Positions 21,531 to 35,654 are shown, counted from the first letter of the stretch. The stretch is DNA of 64,000 bases from Sweltsa coloradensis (GCA_024449915.1 JAMZAV010001461.1:100251-164250), one strand, 5' to 3'. The notes: generated by a model not told the origin, from the sequence alone. Program-made: numbers and translations.

Positions 21531-24500
21531 GTAAAACTGGAACATCATTACATACTTTTATTTTTATTGTAACTGCATTCGTGAATATGAGGAATTGTGA
21601 ATTGCGCGTGAAATTTTACTGAAAAACATGTATATTACATTACTCACGTCAAGAAATTGTTCTTGATATGTCTCACTCCAAGTAAACAATCCTTCGTAGG
21701 AGATTGAAAGTCACACTGTTTGAACAGTGTGGTTTTGAATAGACATATACCAAGATGAGTTCGATACTATATACTGGTGATGTCGTCCTTATGAATAGTT
21801 AACAAAGGACAAAACATTTGGTTTGGACGTTGGCTAATAAAGGCTAATAAAGTTGCTAATTGGAGTCACTAGTTTTTACCATCAGGCTCGTGGGAATTTC
21901 AGTTGATAGGAAGTTGTTGAAAATACCGCCCTTCTTTGGGCCATAGAAAACCCTTTACATTGATTAAAAGTTTGTCGCTTAGGAAAGTGAAATATTTACA
22001 AGTGCGAAAGGAATGAACTATGAATAGTTCAATTGAGATATTCATTTATATATCAGTACGGTATCACTCATTGGAACCCCTTCAATCTTGTTGTTTCACC
22101 CCAATTACCCAGCATGCCAAGAAGCCCACACGTCTGTGTATATTCGTTTTCCATCGAAGCCGGTCTTAAGTTAACTTGAATAGGAGTTGTGCAGACGAGA
22201 TTATAGAGGAGTTTAACCAATTGAAACGGAAACTAGTGGAAGCAAACTATAGGCCTAAGTGCAGTCAAGCAGTGGGCCTCGGAGCATGCTCCCTACAACG
22301 CGGATAATTAACTATTTCACTATCTTGTAATTGGATTAATTGTTCTCCAAGCCTTTCGACATTCTCAAGTAAGACGCAATTTGCATAAGATTTTACCGCC
22401 AACGAAATGCGTTGCTATTTCAATCGAGCCAAGGCGCTATTTTTGTTCTACATTATCACCCCTTTCTGGTTATAAAATTTAGTGAGATATTCGGATGGTG
22501 TGTGCCTGGCACGACCGCACAGCCCCCTGTTTGCGCTTCCACATCGTTGACGTACAAACCTGGCCTGAAACGAAATTTTTGCTGATCATGTGGGTACGAG
22601 TTTGCGGCGGCCAAACAGTAACAAAGCATAATTAAGAGTCTTTGCTACGTTTGGACAGAATGGTAATTTTATGTGTCATCCCCTGTATTTATAGCGCGCT
22701 CGACTCGACCTAAACGAGGGAGCGCTCGAGTGTGCCGTTGGCAGAAGGTTCTTGTATCAACGCGTATTGTTTTAAAAGAAGTCAACTGTACAGCAAAGTT
22801 CATTTGCTTCTCTTGTTTTAGTCGAGTGTATGTGTAATTGTTCTGTAAAAAAAAAAAAATGTAAAAAGCAGTAATTATAGAATATAGAAGTGGTGATGGG
22901 CAGAGGGTTGACGAAGATAAAAGCCAGTCACAAACATCCTTCTTGTTCAGGGTTCGAATGCACCTTCAATTGTTTACAATGCAGGTCAGACTTGCGCCCA
23001 AACCGCATGAACAATCGTCTAAGATACCATGTTCAGAACACGTCGATGTAAATATTTTCTGTTCGAAGTAATTTTTGCAAGCGCTTGTGTGGTTCAAAAT
23101 GTAAATACGTTTCGGGTGTTTTTTAAGTAATAGGTTTTTGCTTTTACAATGTTTTCTGCGTGTTACCAACATTCCACAAATAAACTCTTTAAAACTATTC
23201 GTTTTACATAAAACTTTCCAGGTGAAAAGTTGAATAGCAACGACAGAAACCACAACATGAATATCTTGCAAAAGTTGAAATGTTTTGGTGGCACAATGTA
23301 ATTTTAAATACAATTTTGTTGAAAGCAAGTGCATACCCTACCTTATCTTTATTATGGGATCTTAAACTCACACGGAACATTATTTTATGTTAAATGCCAC
23401 ATTTCGAAATGGGGCTTGATTGAATGCACGACTGCTATGCAATCTGTCAATGATTTTGTTTGAAAGTCTGTTTGTGCATTCAATTAATTTTGAAACTAAA
23501 TCAACATTAAAACGTCGAGACTTGCAAAATCGATTAGTTTGTCATAAAATCATGTTCCAAGATTCCCATATTTGATTATATTTCGGATTTCATGAAAACT
23601 GAAACACGCTTGAAAGCAATTTATCTGTCTCCATATGAATACAGTTAGTTATTCACTATAGTAATCAGTCACTAGCTCATGTCATCAGACCTGATTGACA
23701 CTGTCAGAACTACCTGAAGCTTTACTAGTAAACTATCGTAAGCAATCTTCCTGTCACCGCGGAATCAAAAGATGTAGCATGCTTTCACCGGGAAAATGGT
23801 TATCCTTTTCAGATATTTATATTCAGTAATTGCCTTTCCATTTTCCCGTCAAAAGTAAACTGAATCTTGTTGGTTTAGTCGTAATCCCTAATAAGCTCAG
23901 CCAAATAATGATGTACAAGTAGATAAGTGGTAAGCGTCTGTTTGGAAGCGGCACGTGGTGACATGTTCGCCGACTCGCTGCCTAGGATCGATAGTCTCTG
24001 GCATTCTTGTCTCTAGCCTACATCAGCTAATTGTTTTCCAATGCCTGAAGAGGTCTGTTACCGGCCGCAGGGGAAGTGAAGATCTGCCAATTATTGCACG
24101 GTCCATAACGATAAATTCATGGCAATTGACAAGGCGAGAAAGATGGTTCGTGTGGAGGTAGCGAAGGTGAAGGAGGGTTGTCCAAGAAAGGGCAAGGGTT
24201 GAGAGACGGCGACGAGCGAACTCATGCAGTTAGTTTCTGGTGGTGGGCAAAAAGTGTGTGTAGAAGGAGGGCTTTGTTTTAGAGGTGCCAAGTTCAGAAG
24301 GTCGCATTCAAATCGCTGCCAGCACAGAACAGAATCATAATAATCGGTAATCATATAAGTACACCATCATCAGGATGTTTATACGCAAGCACATCTTAGT
24401 AAAACTAATTGTTTATATACTAATTCCCATGCTAAGGCGGATACCTTTGTAACAAACCACAATCGTACACTTCAACACTCTTGCTCAAATTGAGGAGAAG

Positions 24501-25680
24501 GTTAGTTAATTACTAACATAAATAACAAAGCTTAATCGCATTGTTTGCTCAGCCACAAAACACTGCAATATTCATTTTTGTTTATATTGCGTTGCATCTT
24601 TATCTCACTATAAGCTTTATCAAATACAATACATCCATACCTAAATAGAACTATGAAATCAGATAAAATTATGATTATATTATTACACCTTTTCGTTATG
24701 AACGAAAAATGCGTCAGTCTCCACATTTTTGCATGAATTGATTAGGTGTAATGTTACTTGTAGTGGAAGCCTATTAAAATTCAACCCCGGACTCAATGGG
24801 CCACCTTAAATGAAATGTAACCTCTTGTGTGTGATATGTAAGAATCTTTTTTGAATTACGGAATAATTTGTACAATAGAGGTATACACCTGTTACATTAA
24901 TTACAAACTTAAATAACTTACATGAAGGAAAATTATAATTTTCGTAAAACAGGTTATGTACACTGGCCTGCTAATGAAGTCCTCAACTAACCTAGCAGTT
25001 TCATTACGAAATCACCTCTTATTTACCATGTAGCGACGGTTAAGTGCTGGTGTAGGACTAGTGTTGAGGGAACCGTGGGGAAGTGAAATAATAATATGTT
25101 GGTCTGCGTACATTAAGAGTCGCGTGAGACAAGGCAAATTGCGCTAAGCGTTGTCGCGCACCAGACCGCTGGCCGTTCTGACGGCGGGTTATACGGCCGT
25201 AAGTTGACTTGGTGTTGCTCTGCATCTGCCCTTCTTCGTACGATTATCAACACGACAGTCCACAAACACAGACGCTTGTGAACATATTGCTGCCCTAGAA
25301 AGCAAACAATACAATATAAATTATAATCAATTTTAACTACGGAACTGTTGCTCGATTAATAAAATTGAGTAATAAATAAACGTCTGAACTGTTATTGTTT
25401 TAACTTTTCAAACCTTTCATTATGTTTAGTTTTTACAGTGTTAATGTTAGTATTAAAAAAAATCCCACCCCTAAGTAAGAAGGTAAGCATAAAAGGGCAG
25501 TATGCTCCAAGCTCAGGTGGGCATCTGCAAGCCTCTACACAACACATGGCGAAAATAAACAAACACTATTGAAATTTTTTAAGTTATAAATTTATAGAAT
25601 ATAAACAAATTAAAAATAATACCAATTTAAAAAATCCAAATCAAATTCCATAGTGCAATCGTAATGTAGCATAGTTTATA
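21531..25680. other. Anonymous DNA, no gene recognised
   Basis: A perfect 9-bp hairpin (CACACTGTT-TG-AACAGTGTG) lies at about 21711-21730. A 122-codon minus-strand frame at 22966-23334 is Cys/Lys-rich but matches no motif I know. The segment 24040-24350 is slightly richer in G and A, with open frames on both strands, and is not recognisable. Nothing else is supportable. Confidence 0.5.
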
Positions 25681-28513
25681 TAATGGAGTTCACATCGACT
25701 GTTCAGTGGGCAACAAATTTCGCATTTTGTACAACCCTTAGAAAGGGTTCCAACTGAACAATGCTTCGGAGTGCTTGGTAGCAAAGTGAACCCCATTGTG
25801 CAAAAGACAAATACCATCTCGAAACTGAAAGTGTAGTTGATAAGCCTTATCTCTATTTTAATAAATTAATTGTCTTATTTACATTTTTCTAAGCATTTTC
25901 GTTTTTTGGAGAAGTGTTTATCTTCGTTTTTCAGGAAATATCCGATTAAATCATATCAAAAGTTTATGTTATTTGTTTTGCAATTCCGCTTAGAATTGAG
26001 CTACAATTTCGATTTAAAAACATTTTAGGCCTTGTTTTGACTTGATGAATTGAATAAACTATATATGTAATCAGTAAATGAAAAAAATGACACGATTTAA
26101 CTATCACTTATACAAGAGACCCCACACCTGTCATCCCATTTCATCTTGGATTTTAAATTGTAAACCTGAGTAAATGGTTGTAAAATACCTCTATTATATT
26201 CGTCATGCGCCTCTCCATCCTTTCAACTTCAACAAATTCTTTTCGAGAGGGTTGTTTTTTTGGCATTTGTAAAAGGTTCGCAGACTGTATAAATTAATGT
26301 ATTGTGTAAAACTCAATCACTGGCCAGTAATGCAACTATTGTTATTTTAATCTTATCATTTAATTATTGATGAGTCGAGCAAAAATTATACTACACACAC
26401 TGTCTAGCCTGCCTTTTTCCGGTTATTTGAGTTTTTGAAAGGCGATTTTAGCATCAGTTTCATTCAAAAGTGTGTATCGAATATTCGACGAATTACAGAA
26501 TAATAACTAATTATTAACTTGTCTAGAGGAGTAGCGGTATGCTACACGAATGACTAAGTACCCTTCAATAGTTTATAAACCACTGCAGAACCATGTGTTG
26601 ATTTCTTATTACCGATATTACTGTTGTCCTGCGTTCCACGTTCGAATCCAGGATGTTCTTTCACTCTTGTTTACACCGTTATACAGCGCATGTGTTTATA
26701 GACATATAATAATTTAATTAAGTTGTTCTTTGTAAATCAGTTTTTATAACTGCATAGGATAGACGTAAAATAAGTAAATACATTGCCAAGTTATTTTGCG
26801 AACAAATCTTAATATTTGGTTAAAAATTAAATTAAAAACACCCACAGAACCATCTTTTGACAAGGAATTGATTGACATACGTTATAATTATGAAAACTTT
26901 AAAATAACGCTTGTTATAATGCAATGGCATATGCATGGTTGTTTTCAGTACCTTTTCTCGAGTTGGAATTTAAATGAAGAAGGGCTGAGTGGCCAGACAG
27001 CAGTAAACCAATATTCTATTGAAACCTTCGTCAACCTTTCAGCTATGATTGGCAACATTAGGGGTCTTGAAAAAGACCAATGTCAAGTGTGGCCCTATGT
27101 TCCTCCACTGAATTGTCGGCGTGAATCCCATTAATGGAGTTCACATCCGACTGTTCAGTGGGCAACAAATTTCGCATTTTGTACAACCCTTAGAAAGGGT
27201 TCCAACTGAACAATGCTTCGGAGTGCTTGGTAGCAAAGTGAACCCCATTGTGCAAAAGACAAATACCATCTCGAAACTGAAAGTGTAGTTGATAAGCCTT
27301 ATCTCTATTTTAATAAATTAATTGTCTTATTTACATTTTTCTAAGCATTTTCGTTTTTTGGAGAAGTGTTTATCTTCGTTTTTAAGGAAATATCCGATTA
27401 AATCATATCAAAAGTTTATGTTATTTGTTTTGCAATTCCGCTTAGAATTGAGCTACAATATCGATTTAAAAACATTTTAGGCCTTGTTTTGACTTGATGA
27501 ATTGAATAAACTATATATATAATCAGTAAATGAAAAAAATGACACGATTTAACTATCACTTATACAAGAGACCCCTCACCTGTCATCCCATTTCATCTTG
27601 GATTTTAAATTGTAAACCTGAGTAAATGGTTGTAAAATACCTCTATTATATTCGTCATGCGCCTCTCCATCCTTTCAACTTCAACAAATTCTTTTCGAGA
27701 GGGTTGTTTTTTGGCATTTGTAAAAGGTTCGCAGACTGTATAAATTAATGTATTGTGTAAAACTCAATCACTGGCCAGTAATGCAACTATTGTTATTTTA
27801 ATCTTATCATTTAATTATTGATGAGTCGAGCAAAAATTATACTACACACACTGTCTAGCCTGCCTTTTTCCGGTTATTGAGTTTTGAAAGGCGATTTTAG
27901 CATCAGTTTCATTCAAAAGTGTGTATCGAATATTCGACGAATTACAGAATAATAACTAATTATTAACTTGTTAGAGGAGTAGCGGTATGCTACACGAATG
28001 ACTAAGTACCCTTCAATAGTTTATAAACCACTGCAGAACCCATGTGTTGATTTCATATACGATATTACTGTTGTCCTGCGTTCCACGTTCGAATCAGGAT
28101 GTTCTTTCACTCTTGTTTACACCGTTATACAGCGCATGTGTTTATAGACATATAATAATTAATTAAGTTGTTCTATGTAAATCAGTTTTTATAACGCATA
28201 GGATAGACGTAATAAGTAAATAATGCAAGTTATTTTGCGACAAATCTTATATTGGTAAATAAATTAAACACCCACAGAACATCTTTGACAAGGAAGATGA
28301 CAACGTATAATTATGAAAACTTTAAATGCGCTTGTTAAATGAATGCATATGAGGTTTTCAAACCTTTTCTCGAGTGGAATTAAAGAAAAGGGCTGGTGCA
28401 GACAGCAGTAAACCATATTCTATGAACCTTCGCACCTTTCAGCTAGATTGGCAACATTAGGGTCTTGAAAGACATCAAGTGTGGCCTAGTTCCTCATGAA
28501 TTGCGCGTGAATG
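25681..28513 (+). repeat. 1.45-kb tandem duplication
   Basis: Copy 1 (25681-27131) and copy 2 (27132-28513) are head-to-tail and begin with the same TAATGGAGTTCACATC word; the offset is 1451 bp. For the first ~870 bp the copies are nearly identical. Beyond about 28000 the second copy loses single bases more and more often, so that it ends about 70 bp short. A 112-codon open frame at the end of copy 1 (26796-27134) is destroyed in copy 2. Both copies contain a B-box-like GTTCGAATCC word and a small hairpin, AACCCTTAGAAAGGGTT. No element family was recognised. Confidence 0.92.
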
Positions 28514-29895
28514 CATATAGTTTATTTATGATAGAAAAGATAAGCTATTTGCATTTGCAACAGTTATCCAGTGCGAAACGATACCATTCGAAACTGCGTT
28601 GATAGCATGCATCTTGTGAATATGAATGCATCATTAACCGTGAGAAGTTTATTTGAGTGAAATCGTTAAACTATCGGTGACCACTTAGTCGATATGTAAA
28701 CCATGCTTGTTGACCCATTATAAGTAATTCTATTCTGCCTAATCTCAAATGTAGGCGACGAGCCAACATATAACAGAATAAATTATATGGATCAATACCA
28801 TTTATCATTACGCCACTTTCCTACAAAATACATTTACAAATTCACGATATTCAACATCAATAGTTTAAGTTTACCTACAAATTCTTAGTCATAATTTACT
28901 AGGCTTATACTGATTCTATTTGTTCTGCTCTAATTTGCTTCAAAATCGTGAAAATGATACCGAATTTAACATAATACCTATACCGGGTATTCGGCTAGCG
29001 CTCTGACTCAATTGGACGGCCGCCCCCATACCATCCTCAAAAGTCAAAACTATCGCATACAGTACAATGCACAAAGGTTTTTTTTAGCGTTTTTAAGTAG
29101 TTTGTATAATTATTTCCCTTATTACTAAATGATAACTTTATACTTCTAAATGTGTCACTTATTAGTGTAAATTTGTTATGACAGCCCTGCGCAAAATAGT
29201 TTTGTTAAGTTATTTGATATTTATTTCACCCTTTTAGTCCCCTTCACAGTTTTCATCCGCCTCAGTAACATCTAGAACAATGTGTATTATATACTTAGCT
29301 TTCGTCACTATTGATATTAATTTGTTATGAACTTAACTATTGACACTAAAGCGGATAGAATGTGACTGGAAAATCCTCTTATTTATTTTGTTTTAAAAGA
29401 AGTTATTTGACATATTTCAGAAAAAGTACCTTACTTGCACACTTAAACTCTATTTGCTCTCATATAGCTTCAAAGTTTGTGCTCGAAATTCCTTCATTCA
29501 GTCTTTTTACTTAGTGCCAATCTATCTCGGGGACAAGTTAGCGCGAAATTGCTTTGAATATCACGTTGCGACTTTGCGCAAACACTCTGTGCGCCTTGTT
29601 TGACATTCTGTGTCGGTAACGTTCCGCTCGGAGAAGCCTGGACCGAGACTTGGAGCTAACTCTTCAAGATGTTTCCTCCTCCCCTCGAAGTGACCTGAAT
29701 CTGCCACAGCTTCCAATATAACCCCGCGTGCTCCTGCTGTGACTATTACACCAGCCCCACACTCCCGTTCGGTTCTCGTCAAGTTTCTCACTGGGTGGTT
29801 AATTAATCACTATACTCAAACATCGAGTGTAGAGCGAATCTAGAGGTGTGCGTGTTAAGCTTGACAAAACTACATCAGTCTTGGCTCAATCAGCA
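28514..29895. other. Anonymous DNA, no gene recognised
   Basis: Nothing supportable. A 76-codon minus-strand frame at 29561-29791 is charged and rather GC-rich for the region, but it has no recognisable motif and no convincing splice sites. Confidence 0.5.
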
Positions 29896-29900
29896 CGAAA

Positions 29901-30108
29901 TTAGGAAGCGAACTATACCATATATCACTTTTCTGTCTGTCCGTCCACTAGTATGTCCGTCTTTCCATCTGCATGTACGTGTGTCACTATTGTGTCACAC
30001 ATTGACCTTGAACAAGGATGATTCAGAACGTTCTTGGTGACCGGGGGTTCAGGGGGCAAAGCTAGCCCCACATAAGGGTGATTTTAATAGACCCGGCACC
30101 TCCACCAA
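29901..30108. mobile_element. Dispersed ~230-bp repeat, copy 1
   Basis: Starts TTAGGAAGCGAA and ends ACCCGGCACCTCCACCAAAA, with internal TGTCCGTCC and CTTGAACAAGGATGAT words. The same start, order and end recur at 33393-33623 and 43555-43790. Non-coding; probably a nonautonomous or SINE-type element. No target-site duplication was recognised. Confidence 0.8.
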
Positions 30109-30334
30109 AAAGTAGATAAACACTGAAGGATTTGTTATTTCTGTATCCTTTTTCAACTATCTGTTGATTGAGTAGTTTCGCTCCCTATTTCGGGTGGGCG
30201 ACTCCAGTTATTGTATTGTAATAATATCTGGTATTTTAAATTTCTTAAATATTTATTGTGGTAAACCTTCCCAGGGCAAATTCGTACACCTCTTCAGGGT
30301 GAGGAACTATATCACGGGTGTTTGGGTGGTTGTG

Positions 30335-30400
30335 AAGGGAACCCGTATCGAACTGACGACCTTCCGAATCAGTCTCGTGCGTGACGCATGAGCTGATAAG
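30335..30400 (-). mobile_element. tRNA-derived SINE remnant
   Basis: On the minus strand GTTCGATACGGG is a B-box-like word, preceded by GCACGAGACTGATTCGGAAG, which matches the equivalent part of the remnant at 7675-7790. An A-box-like CAGCTCATGCG lies at about the right distance. The likely origin is a tRNA-derived SINE; it is not an intact tRNA gene. Confidence 0.45.
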
Positions 30401-30409
30401 CTGTCGATG

Positions 30410-33390
30410 ATAATATGATCTTCGTCGATAATGTGAAACTTGTGGTCATTTGTCTAAACTGTCTCTTCACATAGAACGTCTCCACAACATTAAAAAGTGT
30501 GGCGTTTACTTAATTTTGTTGTGAGAGTTACATTCTCAGCTTCTGGGTGTAGCTGTAACTGAAAAGTATTTCAATACATATTCTAAAAGTTTTTAATTCT
30601 ATACATATACACCTCAACTATTTTTTAATTTGTTTTAATTTAACCGGTCCAGCCGTTTGGCAAATAAGAATGATCAACAATAATTTTACAATGTGGAGGA
30701 GTGACCCTTCACGCGCATTCTATAGTAATAAATATGGTTTTTGCGATGATTCTTCATACTTTAATGAATAATTATTATAGAATGCGAATTTTTTTTGCAA
30801 GCTTGTAAAGAGTTACGATCATTGACTGGACAGCAGAACTTGGTAAGCTAACTGCCGCGCCTTTCAATTCTAAGTGGTCCAATTAACAAGTTTGGTGAGG
30901 AAATAGCTGGTTATTTATGTGGGTTTGATAGCCTTTGACATTGGTCATTTACTATAGAAATTATTAATGTTTCATTTTTCAAAATTAAGACGAAAACAAA
31001 TGCAGACTCTTTGAGTTTTGTAGTTCGTCACAATTGATACGGTTTATTGTGCCCTTTGATTAATAAAGTGATTTGACATAATATATTTGAGTATATTAAT
31101 CAGCATACTTCTAACGTTGTAGTTATCAGAGTTCATATTTACAACGACAAGCTTTAAAGAACGAAAGAGTTGTACCCACTAAAATGTTGTTTTTAAGTGA
31201 ATCAGAAAATATTAAATCAGGTTGTGTTACATTTTAATGTAGTGTGATACTTGTTTTTCGTTTACTAATTAATACTCAGCTATCAATTTAATTATTACAT
31301 TTTATCAAAATTATTTTTTTGTTACGACGTTAATTTAAATAATATGTTGTTCAGTTATCGTTTTGTATAATAGTGTTCTAGCTATCGGCAGTTTCTAGAG
31401 CTTCACAGGGCTATGCATGTACACTGTTGTGACATAGCTAGTTTTTGTGTCGTGAATTTTACTCTCACTCTCGGCAAAATAATGTAATGTAATTATAACC
31501 TTATTTGAAAGTATTACCTTTGTCGAGAGCTTATTTATTTCAATCGCTTCTATCCAATAATATGATCTATCTTTATTCTTCTTTTATGTGGTAGAATGGT
31601 AACGTTAAACTAAGGCTATTTTGATTTTCAATTTGCTAATAATTATAATGGATTTTCATTGATTCGGTTGTAGTAAAGCAATGAACATTCCCAGCTCAAA
31701 TACTCTGCGGGGGTTTAATCTCTTTATAGTCTAAAATAATCCGCCAGTTTAAAGCAATTTGTAAATACAGTTTGGCGAGGCATCACTCGCACTCGGAACT
31801 GTCGATACATGGTCAAACGTGGCTCTCGCTCTCGCCTTTCCAATTTAACTTTGAACATTTGAAGAGAAATTATTTTGTAACAACATCAGCTGAGCTGTTT
31901 TGTAAGAGTATTGAAGGGTTTAGTTCTAGAAGGGTTTATTTATAACACAGTGTTGTGAACTGGAGAATGGAACTGAAAATTGTAGTTTTGGCGTAGAGAC
32001 AAAGAATGATATTCATAAAACCGTTTATTTGATTATTTTGTGCATGACATACAGCATTAATTTATGTTACGAGGCATAGTGAGACGAAATCGATTACTTA
32101 GGTTGTGTGATGCCAGAACTATTTAAATGAACCTCAAATGACATTTATTAATTCCACAAAACTTCGCATTCCAAATCAGTTTTTAAAATATGTCCTTTTA
32201 AAATTTATCAAAAACAGATTCACTGGCAAACTCAGTTGCAGTTGTTTCGTTAGCAGTTTCCCTTTTCCAACGTGTACATTGTGCAAACAATAACGTCTAT
32301 TTATATCCCCACTTAACCGAGTAGTAAATTGGTTGATTAAAAACAAATTAACACCTAATGCTTTGCACAACGGATGATTAAGCATGTATAAGTGAACTTC
32401 GGTAGTTCGTTACGATTAATTAAAATCTTTTATGTGTCAGTTTTTAATCACACCAATTTGATCGTCTAGTGTATTAGAAGTTTAATGGTTCATATAAGTC
32501 ATTGTTAACAGGTGATTTGAACGTTATTACGAAAGCTCATGTTACTACACGCCTGACAACCATCTACAATCAACAATCCTCTTTTAAACATAGGTGACAG
32601 TAAACGATACCTTTTTGAAACTTCTGAGGAGCATGTTTTGCAGCCAGTAAGGTACTGATTATATGGAACTGTCCATGGTTGTCCACACACAGCACAGATA
32701 TTTAGACTTTTTTACTTAAGTAGATTATTAACAGTTATTGTTTGTATCTAGAAAAGATTACTCATACTAAAACTTGATATTTTTCTCAAAGTAATTTTTA
32801 AAATATGATTTTTTTAGTATCCCTTTTTAAATGTCTCAATTTGAGTGTTCGGCATCTGTGCCAAGTTTTATATCAATGAGATGGTCACTAGCGACAGGAA
32901 ATGCTCCGGGAAAAAACTGGCACTTTCAGTATCTTAATTAATTTTTATACTGCCGGCTTGCAGTCTCTGAGATAAATGTGAGTGTTTTAATGTTTTTCTA
33001 TTTGTTATTAATGGTGTCCACAAGTCCGTTAGTTTTTCAAAGCTTGAGGTTCACAGTCATTGCATTGCGAGCAAGCGACTGAACAACGTTCTCTACTCCA
33101 AATCATATGAGCATTTTGAGAAAACTATCAGTTAGCTAATAGCGTTCAAGTGCTCATTTAGATCGGTTGTGTGATTTTTACTTGAGGTAAGTTACAGCAG
33201 TTATCCGAACTTTAGCTAAACCGCTTCTGGCATTCAGTTTGAAAGACAGCAATTAATATGCCAAAGTCATGCATGTATTCGTGTGCGCTACGCATTTTCT
33301 TTATAATATACAGTTCTTAAATGAAAGTCCATACTTTCAGTATAGTCTACTACGTATGTATCAGTATTACTCACACACACAATAAGAATA
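30410..33390. other. Anonymous AT-rich DNA, no gene recognised
   Basis: No gene, repeat copy or terminal repeat recognised. A strong donor-like word TTGAG/GTAAGTTA near 33185 on the plus strand has no plausible upstream exon. Confidence 0.5.
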
Positions 33391-33392
33391 AT

Positions 33393-33623
33393 TTAGGAGC
33401 GAAGATCCCCGATATATAACGTTTCTCTCCGACTATGTACGAATGCGTGTGCGTGTGTCGCGTCTCACGATAAAAACCGAACAACCTCTGTGGCATGTGA
33501 CATTTTTGCTGACATCTCCCTTCATCAGGTATGATACAGAATGTTTATGGTGACTGGTAATCAGGGGCAGGGGGGATAGACCCATCCGAAAGGAAATTCA
33601 ATGAACCCGGCACCTCCACCAAA
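33393..33623. mobile_element. Dispersed ~230-bp repeat, copy 2
   Basis: Starts TTAGGAGCGAAGATCCCC and ends ACCCGGCACCTCCACCAAA. The middle shares GTCTCACGATAAAAACC and TGACATTTTTGCTGACATCTC with the copy at 43555-43790. Non-coding. Confidence 0.82.
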
Positions 33624-33624
33624 T

Positions 33625-34660
33625 TCGCTATATAATATAGCTCAAATTACATTCCTTACAGATAAAACTGGAATGAGTAACAATTGATACAAAAATAAAT
33701 AAACATATTTTTAGTGGGGATTTTTCAATTAAATTTTGTAGGTAGTTCTTTATTTTACCCATTGATGTATTAAGTTGAGAGTGCCTCATGTATTGGGTTA
33801 CTGAGTATGGTTTATTACATCAAGTGAAATTTTCATAAAATTAGATGTTATTACGATTGTGTTAAATCCATTTAAAAACATTAAACTATTCCTTGTGATA
33901 ACACTGCAGTAACTACTCGTTTTTGTGTATGTTGATAGTTAAATTAAAATTGGTCTATATTAGCATTAAAACCGATGTATGAACTGTAACGTGCAACCAG
34001 CAAACGTTCAAGCCTAGTTAGTATGAATAATAAATTGACAACTGGAAGTGCATGCGCAATTTAGGGGCTAACTGTACAGTGAGCATGATTTCGTATTCTG
34101 CACATCACGTGGCACTCGAGAATATAGGGTAATTTCATGAATGCCCTATAATACAGTATACGAATAATTAAGCAAGCAGTTGCTAAGAGTTAATGATGTT
34201 GGTTTACTATTGCAAGAGTACACCGTTTTTATTACGGGAATTGAATTAGAATAAGTCAGAAACTGTAATTATTTTTCCCTTGGATTTAAGTCAGTTTTTT
34301 TAATTACGTAACCGCTTAACTTTGTTACAGGTAGAATACATGAAACAAACTGTTGTTCATGTTTCTTTATAGTCTACATTCGTTGAATGTATAAGGTTGT
34401 AAATGAAATTTGAATTAAACTTTGTTCTTACATTGCATCACTATCGATCATATTCATCATTACCACGAATCAGAACAATGAGAGAATATTTTTGTAACTA
34501 TAGTTTACAAAATTGCCACTTTTTAGACACCTGGATCCAATTAAGGAATAGTTAATATCAAACTTATTCTGATGTTCGAGAATATAAGTGAACATGATGC
34601 CAATGATTCTGACACCAAGGACTTGAGTAACCGAATATGAAGAACAGTTACAAAGACCCA
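33625..34660. other. Anonymous DNA, no gene recognised
   Basis: Nothing supportable beyond short chance open frames. Confidence 0.5.
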
Positions 34661-34664
34661 TGCC

Positions 34665-34745
34665 TTATCCGGGATTCAAACCCTATTTCATTTGAGTCAT
34701 ACGCTTCGGACGTGGTTCCAACCGTATGAGCCACTGGAGTGTGTC
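34665..34745 (-). mobile_element. tRNA-derived SINE head
   Basis: On the minus strand TGGCTCATACGG (A-box, 34722-34733) and GGGTTTGAATCCCGG (B-box, 34669-34683) are spaced about as in a tRNA. The segment is tRNA-sized, but pairing of the acceptor stem is not evident. A SINE body may continue toward 34560. The best reading is a tRNA-derived SINE or tRNA pseudogene. Confidence 0.55.
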
Positions 34746-34749
34746 TTTT

Positions 34750-35645
34750 TAGTTGACTAATTGGATAAAAGTCTGGTTAAACAAATAAACAGGCACAACA
34801 CGTGAATATGTTTTGTCGGAATTACACTTCGTTTTCGTGTACGTAATTCCTTCTGAAGGATGGCAGTACTAATTAAAAGTTTTTTCACTGTAAGAGAAAA
34901 ACAAATCATATGGCATGCATGAATTTCGTCGTCTATCTCTTGTGGTGGTAAATAAAAGATTTCGCGCATGCTGAAGGTATGCAGTGTTCCTTGGACGAGC
35001 ACTTATACTGAGAGGCTGTTGTTTGTCCGTGTGGAGGGAACTCATAGCTGAGATTTGCGATTAACATTAAATTAAAACTGGACTCAAGGGCGTGGATTTA
35101 CGTCTTCCTCTGTGACAATGGTTTTTAGTTTGCCCCTTTTAGCTCAAGTTTTCTGAAGTTGAAGACAAACCCAACAGAAGCACGTCCTATGATGCTCTCT
35201 GTACTCTCAATGTTGCACACTCGCAGATTCTTTGTGCACACACCCACAGCCACCCGGTGTTAAATAAACATGTCTTAGTCTACACATCGGTGATTTATCT
35301 CCAAAGTCCTCACCCGAGGTGAATGGAAGGAAGGCTTTGCTGTCCAGCGTCTTGGCCATGCACTCTACTTTGTTTATCCACCTCCACCCTTAAACCCTCC
35401 ATCTTATTCCCCCTGCCAATGTTATCGGATATTTTCTGAATTACCATTACTTCACGCAAAGGGAGCAAAATGGCGTTGTGTCGCCCCCGAGTCTCCAAAG
35501 TCGAATTCACTTTAAGAAAAAGCCTCCCTATTCTATATGCTGACCTCTTTCACACTTCGTATATATTACAAGCCAATATCTTCGTGGATTACGCGTATAA
35601 TCACAGAACGACCATTGATTTAACATGTACAATTGAACGTTTATT
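34750..35645. other. Anonymous DNA, no gene recognised
   Basis: No supportable feature. Short frames on both strands at 34757-35002 and 35310-35510 have no recognisable motif. Confidence 0.5.
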
Positions 35646-35654
35646 GAATAAACT

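Noticed and set aside
22966..23334. 122-codon minus-strand Cys/Lys-rich frame
   Set aside because: Cysteine spacing matches no zinc-finger or knottin pattern I can name, and there is no splice or promoter support.
25439..25484. Short segment between TTTTTACAG and AAG/GTAAGCAT
   Set aside because: Only 46 bases, mostly A, with one trivially open frame; indistinguishable from chance.
26796..27134. 112-codon plus-strand frame at the end of duplication copy 1
   Set aside because: No motif or splice context, and the corresponding part of copy 2 is too eroded to test conservation.
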